Assembly: GCF_002119725.1 (NCBI RefSeq)
Contig: NZ_CP021109.1
Span: 1,922,001-1,986,000, forward strand
DNA from: Bordetella genomosp. 9
GTDB lineage: Bacteria; Pseudomonadota; Gammaproteobacteria; Burkholderiales; Burkholderiaceae_B
DNA length: 64,000 nucleotides
Direction: 5' to 3'
Shown: positions 40,146-45,160 of the stretch, one piece after another
Numbering within the stretch: position 1 is the stretch's first letter
Layout: each line of letters starts with the position of its first letter
Translations under genes and position numbers: made by a program
The notes under the pieces: generated by a model
Databases searched by the model: none
Seen by the model: only the letters and a program-made list of their open reading frames with translations
What the model was told of the DNA's origin: nothing

Positions 40146-41819
40146 TCAGGCTCCTTGGGGATTAGGGTACGAGGCCATGCCGGGGATGCGCAGGGCCGAC
40201 AGGGACGACGCTGGCTTTGAGGCATCCGTCGTTGGCGACGGCGCGGCCTTCGTCTCGGCGGTATTCCCGTCCGGCTCGGAAGATGCGGCGCGGGCGGGCC
40301 GGATAACATTTTCCGGCTCATTCGGGCCGCCCGCGTTTTCGGTCGGGGCTTCGCCTGCACTGCCGGCGGTCGGCGCGTTGAGCGACAGGCCTGCTGCGCT
40401 TTCCATCCCCGGAACCGACATGGCTGACAGAACGCCGGCCATACGAACCGCGCCGGAGGCAAACGTAGAGGCTTTGCTGCGGCCGCTATCAGGCGACGGA
40501 GCCGGGGCAGGCTGCGCTTGCGCCTGGCTCTTGTTGTCGCCGCCGTGCTGCGCCTGCCCGGCGGCCGTGGCCGCTTGCTTGACGCCGCTGCTGGCTGCGC
40601 CCGTGGGCTTCGGTGCCGGACCGCTGGCCGCTTCGCCGCCGCCGACGCGCGGTGCGGCCGCCTTCGCCGCATTGCTGCCGGTACTGGCGGCGCTGGCCAT
40701 ACTGCCGCCCGCCGTGCTGCCTGCCGACGCGGCTCCGGCTTGCCCGGCGAAGCTCGAATTGATGAGGCTCGCCAGACCACCGCCACCTGCTGCACCACCG
40801 GCCGCCCCGCCTGCGGCACCCGCTGCGCCGCCAGTGCCGGCCGCCCCGAGGGCACCCGCTGCGGCCGGAGCGGCCGCTCCTGCGCTGGCGAGGGTAGCAA
40901 TTGCGGCCGCCGCGCCTGCGGCCCCTGCGGCTGCCATGCCACCGATAGCGTGGCCACCGCCCATCGAAACTCCCGAAATCATGCCGCCCATCAATTCAGG
41001 GATGGTGCGCGTTAGATAGGCGCACACCAGAGACAGCCCGACGAGCGTGAGCAACGAGGCCTGATCGTTGGAGTACTTTGCCGACCAACCGGCGGCGGCC
41101 GTCATAATCAGGCCGACGAGCAGCGTCAGTACGAACAGCTTGACTCCAACGGCGACGCCGTAGCGCAGGGGCGCGATAGCGTATTCCCGCGTGAAGCGCA
41201 AACTACCAAAACCGAACAGCAGCACAGAGCCGTTGATGACGACATAGGCCTCAACCAGCGTCACGAAGATCAGCGCCGCGATGAAGGCGAAGCACAGCAG
41301 GACAATGATCGCGCCGAGGGCAATGACGCCCGATGTAATCGGACTCAGAATAGACATGCCAGAATTCATGATCTTTTCCGAGAACTCGACCGCCAGCGAG
41401 AACATATCGCCCGGCATGAGCTTTTCCGTGGGCAGGCCGGCCGCCGATGCGCCTGCCTGCCGGAAGCTATTGACGACCGCGCCGACCCATTCAGTCCCGT
41501 GTTTAATCAGGGCAAAGAAGAAGCCGACGACGAGGATTGTGCGGACCATCTCGCCGACGGTTTCCCCAATTTCCGCCTGTTTGAACACCAAAGGCATGAA
41601 CTGAAGGACGAGCTGGATCACCGCAAGGCCGACGAGCAGGTGCGTTGCATAGCCTTGTAGCCGGCCGGCCCATGCGTTGGATGCCTCGTGAATCTCGCGG
41701 AGCAGCCCGTTCATGGCGGTGTTGCTCTGGGTGAGATCCACGCCTTGAGCCATCGCAGTGCCGGTCAGCAACAGAAGCGCCAGCGCGGCGAAGCAGAGAG
41801 GGATGGCTTTGCGGTTCAT
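40146..41819 (-). CDS. trbL: P-type conjugative transfer protein TrbL (VirB6-like)
   Basis: A 557-residue polytopic inner-membrane protein. Residues 1-25 form a signal peptide ending TAMAQG. Several membrane helices follow between about 60 and 280, and then a long Ala/Gly-rich low-complexity tail. TrbL is the VirB6-type channel component of IncP mating-pair apparatus; RK2 TrbL is of similar size. It stands in the RK2 order trbJ-trbK-trbL. None of trbB-trbI is present in the window, so it cannot form a transfer channel alone. Confidence 0.85.
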   Translation of the reverse strand: MNRKAIPLCFAALALLLLTGTAMAQGVDLTQSNTAMNGLLREIHEASNAWAGRLQGYATHLLVGLAVIQLVLQFMPLVFKQAEIGETVGEMVRTILVVGFFFALIKHGTEWVGAVVNSFRQAGASAAGLPTEKLMPGDMFSLAVEFSEKIMNSGMSILSPITSGVIALGAIIVLLCFAFIAALIFVTLVEAYVVINGSVLLFGFGSLRFTREYAIAPLRYGVAVGVKLFVLTLLVGLIMTAAAGWSAKYSNDQASLLTLVGLSLVCAYLTRTIPELMGGMISGVSMGGGHAIGGMAAAGAAGAAAAIATLASAGAAAPAAAGALGAAGTGGAAGAAGGAAGGAAGGGGLASLINSSFAGQAGAASAGSTAGGSMASAASTGSNAAKAAAPRVGGGEAASGPAPKPTGAASSGVKQAATAAGQAQHGGDNKSQAQAQPAPAPSPDSGRSKASTFASGAVRMAGVLSAMSVPGMESAAGLSLNAPTAGSAGEAPTENAGGPNEPENVIRPARAASSEPDGNTAETKAAPSPTTDASKPASSLSALRIPGMASYPNPQGA

Positions 41820-41820
41820 A

Positions 41821-42015
41821 TCAAAACCCCTCCGATGGGCCGCGCTGGCTCGGGCGGCGGCGGAACTCTTCTTCAGCCGCGTTGCCTTTGCTGATCTTGT
41901 CGGCGATCACCGGGCATTCGCTGCCGGGCGATATCACGAACCGGGACACAACCGCGCCACCGAAGCCGACACTGATAAGCAGTGCGGCAAATACCCACTT
42001 GGAAATAGTCATCAT
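41821..42015 (-). CDS. trbK: TrbK-like small membrane protein (entry exclusion candidate)
   Basis: A 64-residue protein with one N-terminal hydrophobic segment (ISKWVFAALLISVGFGGAVV) and a short hydrophilic tail. Its position between trbJ and trbL and its size match trbK of IncP plasmids, the entry-exclusion gene that blocks uptake of related plasmids. No clear lipobox cysteine is seen, so membrane anchoring may be by the helix. The last nine residues, SQRGPSEGF, are identical to the end of TrbJ. Confidence 0.65.
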   Translation of the reverse strand: MMTISKWVFAALLISVGFGGAVVSRFVISPGSECPVIADKISKGNAAEEEFRRRPSQRGPSEGF

Positions 42016-42017
42016 GA

Positions 42018-42782
42018 TTAGAAACCCTCGCTCGGGCCGCGCTGGCTCTTGCGGCTATAGAACTGTTGAGCGGCAGCATCGCTTACCGCCTGCCGCTCGG
42101 TCTGCTGCGCGATGTAGTTGCTTTGCAGCGTGACGTTGGTGGCGATCATTTCGCGCAGCTTTTGGAGCTGCTGCACCTGCTGGGCCGCGATTTCGTTCCC
42201 GGCCTGAATCGCCTGCATCCGGCCTTGCGCGGTCTGCGAGCGGGACACCAACGAGGCGAGCACCGCATCCTCGGAATCGAACATGCTGGTATTCAGGCCG
42301 ACCGATTCCATCGCCGTGCGCGCATTGTCGAAGCTCGATTGCGCCCAGTTCTGGTAGCGGTCGGGCATGTTGTTGGTGCCCTGGCTGATGCTCTTGAGGT
42401 AGTTGTCGTAGCCCTTGAATTGGTCGCGGAACTGCGTATCGAGGTTCGACATGGAATGCGCGAGCGCCCGGCTGTCGTTGTAGATTGACTGCAACCGGCG
42501 CAGGTCATTCGTGAAGCTCTGGAACATGCTGTTAGGCAAGGACAGGCCTTGCTTAATCATGTCGTTGTACTGCTGGATTTGCGTCTGCAACTGGCGCGCC
42601 GTGTTGATCGAGGTTTCGACCGCCTTGGCGTACTCCATCATCTGATTCCAGACGGTCGAGCAGTTCGAGCAGTAGATTGCATGGGCGGGCGGTGCATAGA
42701 GCGTTGCCGCTCCCCCCATCATGCTGGCAGCGATAGCAACGGTGAGCGCGGCGGGGGTGACTTTCTTGAGAAGAGTAATCAT
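42018..42782 (-). CDS. trbJ: P-type conjugative transfer protein TrbJ (VirB5-like)
   Basis: A 254-residue periplasmic protein. Residues 1-35 form a signal peptide (…APPAHA), then the TrbJ hallmark IYCSNCSTVWNQMMEYAKAV. The rest is helical with coiled-coil character (QLQTQIQQYNDMIKQ). TrbJ is the VirB5-type pilus-tip component of the IncP system. It is the first of the trbJKL trio and is preceded by a perfect palindrome (42845-42866). Confidence 0.88.
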   Translation of the reverse strand: MITLLKKVTPAALTVAIAASMMGGAATLYAPPAHAIYCSNCSTVWNQMMEYAKAVETSINTARQLQTQIQQYNDMIKQGLSLPNSMFQSFTNDLRRLQSIYNDSRALAHSMSNLDTQFRDQFKGYDNYLKSISQGTNNMPDRYQNWAQSSFDNARTAMESVGLNTSMFDSEDAVLASLVSRSQTAQGRMQAIQAGNEIAAQQVQQLQKLREMIATNVTLQSNYIAQQTERQAVSDAAAQQFYSRKSQRGPSEGF

Positions 42783-42844
42783 AATTCGCGGTCCTCTGTT
42801 GAGTTCACATCGCTATTTTTCTCCGTTCCTTGGAGGAAATCATC

Positions 42845-42866
42845 GGCGGATAGGTTTCTATCCGCC
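42845..42866. promoter_or_regulatory. Palindrome upstream of trbJ, putative operator
   Basis: GGCGGATAG and CTATCCGCC are perfect arms around GTTT. The same arms recur in a longer palindrome at 43443-43478 upstream of the next leftward gene. The placement before two leftward transcription units suggests sites for one repressor. It overlaps the stop codon of the gene before trbJ, so a hairpin at that mRNA's 3' end is an alternative. Confidence 0.6.
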
Positions 42867-43166
42867 TATTCCTTTGAGCGATTTGGATGGACTAAGCCGT
42901 TCCGGTTTATTCATTCCGAAAAGCCGCTTGAATGCGTTTTCGATTTTCGAGGCCAGCCAGTAGCCGATAACGTCGGTCGCGCGCATGGTGCCGAGCGGGT
43001 GATAGGACAGGATCACTACGCGCAGCACGTGTCCCGGCGCGATGCGCTGCGCATCGGCGAGGGCGGCGACGGTCCAACGGTCCATCATGCGCGAGTTGAC
43101 GATGACGTTTCCGAAGAAGCCGCCGCCGCCGTGGCGGTGCGCGGCGTAGCTCACGAAGTAGCGCAT
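42858..43166 (-). CDS. Hypothetical protein of the transfer region
   Basis: A 102-residue protein I do not recognise, beginning MRYFVSYAAHRHGGGGFFGN and containing VILSYHPLGTMRATDVIGYW. No membrane helix or known motif is evident. The start shares one base with the stop of the preceding gene (TGATG) and has an AAAGGAG ribosome site, so the pair is translated together. It lies between the oriT side and trbJ. Confidence 0.6.
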   Translation of the reverse strand: MRYFVSYAAHRHGGGGFFGNVIVNSRMMDRWTVAALADAQRIAPGHVLRVVILSYHPLGTMRATDVIGYWLASKIENAFKRLFGMNKPERLSPSKSLKGIGG

Positions 43167-43384
43167 CACTGACTCCTTTGGTTCACATAGGGATTGGCCG
43201 AAACGTAGCGCGAGCGCTCGGTCGGCGGGATGTGCAGGAGGGCCAATTGCCAATCTTCGAGTTCGGCCGCCGCCCATGCGGCGAGATGTTGGGCGGTCAA
43301 CAGATCGGCGCGGCCAATGGCCGCTTGCAGCTCGTCTATCGTCGCCGCGAGCGACTGCACTCGGTCGTAGGTCTGACTTTTCAT
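43166..43384 (-). CDS. Hypothetical small helical protein
   Basis: A 72-residue acidic, probably all-helical protein (RVQSLAATIDELQAAIGRAD, then AAWAAAELEDWQLALLHIPP). No family is recognised. It is the first gene of the leftward unit leading to trbJ and is coupled to the next gene. A 16-bp-arm palindrome and a TGAGTATATGA-type site lie just upstream. Confidence 0.6.
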   Translation of the reverse strand: MKSQTYDRVQSLAATIDELQAAIGRADLLTAQHLAAWAAAELEDWQLALLHIPPTERSRYVSANPYVNQRSQ

Positions 43385-43417
43385 TTGGTGCCTCCATCAT
43401 CTGGCGTTTGTACCATC

Positions 43418-43440
43418 TGAGTATATGAATCTATGAGTAA
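43418..43440. promoter_or_regulatory. GTATATGA/ATGAGTA motif, possible RHH operator
   Basis: TGAGTATATGAATCTATGAG lies upstream of the leftward unit. Its reverse-complement core TACTCATATAC occurs at 44690-44700, upstream of the RHH gene at 44774. Shared short AT-rich repeats before an RHH gene and another promoter suggest binding sites for that RHH protein. Confidence 0.4.
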
Positions 43441-43442
43441 AA

Positions 43443-43478
43443 GCGCATCGGCGGATAGAAAGCTATCCGCCGATGCGC
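43443..43478. promoter_or_regulatory. 16-bp-arm perfect palindrome, putative operator
   Basis: GCGCATCGGCGGATAG and CTATCCGCCGATGCGC pair perfectly around AAAG. The inner nine bases match the palindrome before trbJ exactly. There is no T-run, which argues against a terminator. It sits between the leftward trb unit and the oriT region. Confidence 0.65.
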
Positions 43479-43510
43479 ACGTGGAGAGAAGAGCGGTGGG
43501 GTGAACGAGT

Positions 43511-43590
43511 ATTTGTGCGAATAAATGCGAATTAGCGCGAAGATTTGCGAACAAAGTGAGCTGTGCGCGAACTAGCGCAAATTAGCGCTA
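43511..43590. repeat. Eight helically phased decamers beside oriT
   Basis: A 10-bp period runs for 80 bp. Successive decamers end TGCGA, TGCGA, CGCGA, TGCGA, GTGAG, CGCGA, CGCAA and CGCTA, with AT-rich spacers such as ATAAA, ATTAG and AGATT. One repeat per helical turn puts every GCGA(A) on the same DNA face. It lies about 50-130 bp from the inferred nic on the side where RK2 has its TraK-bound, bent region, so an accessory relaxosome or centromere-like site is likely. Confidence 0.75.
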
Positions 43591-43630
43591 TTCGAGAATG
43601 TACTTACGAAACATCGCGTTGAATTGCAGA

Positions 43631-43790
43631 ACAACGGACGGCAAGATGTGTGTTGTACCGGTACGGGCTACGCCCGCACCGCTCCAACACCGCCCCTTAC
43701 TCGCCTGCGGCTCGACGGCATCTTGCTCTGCGAGGCTAACGGTCGCTGCCGCGACAGGGGCCAATGGCACCAAAAGGAGGGCACGCCAAC
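43631..43790. other. IncP (RK2)-like origin of transfer, oriT
   Basis: On the minus strand CACATCTTG|CCGTCC fits the IncP nic pattern (ATCCTG|C in RK2), placing nic between 43642 and 43641. Next to it is an inverted repeat, CGGTACGGGC-TAC-GCCCGCACCG (43659-43681), where RK2 has the TraJ-binding repeat. TTGCTCTGCGAGGCT at 43722-43736 is almost identical, from memory, to the RK2 sequence between nic and traJ. traJ follows at once, in the RK2 order. No relaxase gene is present. Confidence 0.8.
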
Positions 43791-43792
43791 GC

Positions 43793-44167
43793 ATGACAGA
43801 CGATGAGAAAAAAGCGACCGCCAGAGGCACGCGACCGCGCCGTGAGCGGATCGAGGTATGGGTGACGCCGGACGAAAAAGCCGAGCTGGCCGACCGGGCC
43901 GCACAGGGCGGACTATCGCTGTCGGCCTACCTTCGGGCGTCCGGACTGAATCACCCGATTCGATCCGTGGCGGACCTCGATGCCGTGGCCGACCTTGTGC
44001 GGGTCAACGGCGACCTCGGCCGCGTCGCCGGGCTGCTGAAGCTCTGGCTTGCGGAGAAACGAGGAGAGGGTGCCAATCCGGTCGATGTAGAGACCTTGAT
44101 GAGAGAATTTCGGGCTCAGCAAGCTAAGCTGAGCGCCATCATGGGGCAACTGGTTCGGGGCAAGTGA
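43793..44167 (+). CDS. traJ: oriT-binding relaxosome protein TraJ
   Basis: A 124-residue protein of the IncP TraJ / MobC type. The N-terminus is basic, then VWVTPDEKAELADRAAQGGL with SLSAYLRASG, a ribbon-helix-helix arrangement. DLVRVNGDLGRVAGLLKLWL (about 75-94) is the diagnostic TraJ stretch. TraJ binds the inverted repeat at oriT and recruits relaxase TraI. In RK2 traI follows traJ; here the next genes are unrelated, so relaxase must come from elsewhere. The ATG with AAAGGAGG upstream is used. Confidence 0.9.
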   Translation: MTDDEKKATARGTRPRRERIEVWVTPDEKAELADRAAQGGLSLSAYLRASGLNHPIRSVADLDAVADLVRVNGDLGRVAGLLKLWLAEKRGEGANPVDVETLMREFRAQQAKLSAIMGQLVRGK

Positions 44168-44183
44168 CGCCAACCGCAACCCG

Positions 44184-44366
44184 TTACGGTTGCGTTTCGG
44201 TCCTTCCCTTTGGTGCCAGCCCGCCGGCCTTGGCTAATTGACGGCGGATTATGGCGAGTTCCGCGTGGTCGCCATCCAACTCGACAGCGGATAGGACGGC
44301 AGCTGCGAGTTCCGGGTCACTCCGGAACAGCTCGGCCATCGCTTCTTCATGGTCTCTATCTTTCAT
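44184..44366 (-). CDS. Short antidote-like protein lacking an HTH
   Basis: A 60-residue protein beginning MKDRDHEEAMAELFRSDPEL and continuing VELDGDHAELAIIRRQLAKA. This resembles the N-terminal part of HI1420-like addiction antidotes or small HTH regulators, but it stops before the DNA-binding helix pair that such proteins need. The start overlaps the previous stop (ATGA). It lies tail-to-tail with traJ. No toxin gene is beside it. Confidence 0.5.
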   Translation of the reverse strand: MKDRDHEEAMAELFRSDPELAAAVLSAVELDGDHAELAIIRRQLAKAGGLAPKGRTETQP

Positions 44367-44554
44367 GGCTGTTTGCCTCCGCCCGGCAGAGTCTTGTCCG
44401 GCCCTCTCAGATTGCGAGCGCGGGCCGCGTCTCCAAGTGCCGCCGCGATCAGCGCGGGGTCGCCATCCTCCATCACGGCGTCGATGTAGGCCGCAATGTC
44501 ATCCTCGGTCTTGAGGTAGTCGGCGGTGTTGTAGCGGCTGAATTTGACTTCCAT
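44363..44554 (-). CDS. Short HI1420-like antidote fragment
   Basis: A 63-residue protein with DYLKTEDDIAAYIDAVMEDG and DPALIAAALGDAARARN, closely like the first half of 'probable addiction module antidote' proteins. The normal HTH half is missing and replaced by a Gly/Pro/Lys tail (RGPDKTLPGGGKQP). The next gene downstream shows the same style of shortening. The two may be a conserved pair of mini-proteins or two truncated paralogues. Confidence 0.55.
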   Translation of the reverse strand: MEVKFSRYNTADYLKTEDDIAAYIDAVMEDGDPALIAAALGDAARARNLRGPDKTLPGGGKQP

Positions 44555-44689
44555 CGTGGTCACTCCCTTGCTGCTGCGCTCTCTGGCACGAAGTCGCTCC
44601 GGCATCCCTACCGGCCTCTCCGGAATCGACCAACTGCCAAGACCCAGGCGGACACCGGGTAACACAAAGCCGAGGCGGCCAGCTTCCTT

Positions 44690-44773
44690 TACTCATATAC
44701 TTGTTTGAGCATAAAATCTCGATATGCTAGAGCTTACACAAAGTCTCATCTAGTGCGTGAGGAAAAAACTGCC
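44690..44773 (+). promoter_or_regulatory. AT-rich upstream region of the RHH-led defence operon
   Basis: This is the only AT-rich non-coding stretch before the six-ORF chain. TACTCATATAC at 44690-44700 mirrors GTATATGA at 43421. TTGAGCATAAAAT and GATATGCTAGAG provide possible promoter elements, though I cannot fix a -35/-10 pair. The ribosome site GAGG lies 11 bp before the RHH ATG. Confidence 0.45.
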
Positions 44774-44971
44774 ATGAAGAAGCAAGGCCGCGTAACTGCG
44801 CCAAAGGGCAAGGCCGTCACGCATGAGACCGGTGGGAATGTTCAGATGAAACGGGTGAACTTCCAGATACCGGCCGACCAGCACACGAAGCTGAAGGTGT
44901 ATGCCGCCCAGCATGGCAAAACCATCACCGAGCTTTTGACGGAGCATGTCGAGCAATTGGTCGATGAGTAA
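44774..44971 (+). CDS. Ribbon-helix-helix protein, first gene of defence operon
   Basis: A 65-residue protein with a flexible, basic N-terminal arm (MKKQGRVTAPKGKAVTHETG). It is followed by a typical RHH fold: the strand KRVNFQIPADQ, then helices HTKLKVYAAQHG and KTITELLTEHVEQLVDE. The layout resembles ParG-type proteins, but no ParA adjoins it. Its end overlaps the next ORF, and an unbroken chain of overlaps leads to the methyltransferase. It is therefore more likely the operon's transcriptional regulator than a partition protein. Confidence 0.75.
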   Translation: MKKQGRVTAPKGKAVTHETGGNVQMKRVNFQIPADQHTKLKVYAAQHGKTITELLTEHVEQLVDE

Positions 44972-45104
44972 TCAGGTGGTCAAGATGAAAGGGACTTGGC
45001 CAAACTTTGAAACGCCTCGCCATGCAATGCCAATCGAGTGGTCTTCTATGAGCCAACTCGATGGTCTGCTGCAGATTGCTAGGAAAACACAGAACAAAAC
45101 ATGA
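44964..45104 (+). CDS. 46-residue ORF in the overlap chain
   Basis: It begins inside the last codons of the RHH gene (8-bp overlap) and ends with an ATGA overlap with the next ORF. The product MSNQVVKMKGTWPNFETPRH.. resembles nothing known to me. Its value may lie in translational coupling rather than in the peptide itself. An internal ATG at 44985 is an alternative start. Confidence 0.4.
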   Translation: MSNQVVKMKGTWPNFETPRHAMPIEWSSMSQLDGLLQIARKTQNKT

Positions 45105-45160
45105 GCGACCCGCGAAACGACCTTGTCGCGTCGTTCGGAGGAGTGTCCGCACGCCCATGA
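45101..45160 (+). CDS. 19-residue leader ORF overlapping the methyltransferase start
   Basis: This ORF (MSDPRNDLVASFGGVSARP) opens at the stop of the preceding one and closes with TGA overlapping the methyltransferase ATG (ATGA). It contains the GGAGGAG ribosome site of the methyltransferase at 45137-45143. Ribosomes translating it would pass over that site, so it could set methyltransferase levels. Evidence is positional only. Confidence 0.35.
   Translation: MSDPRNDLVASFGGVSARP

Noticed and set aside
44774..44971. RHH gene considered as a ParG partition protein
   Set aside because: There is no ParA-type ATPase gene anywhere in the island, and the gene leads by overlap into a defence operon. 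A regulatory role is more economical, though partition is not excluded.
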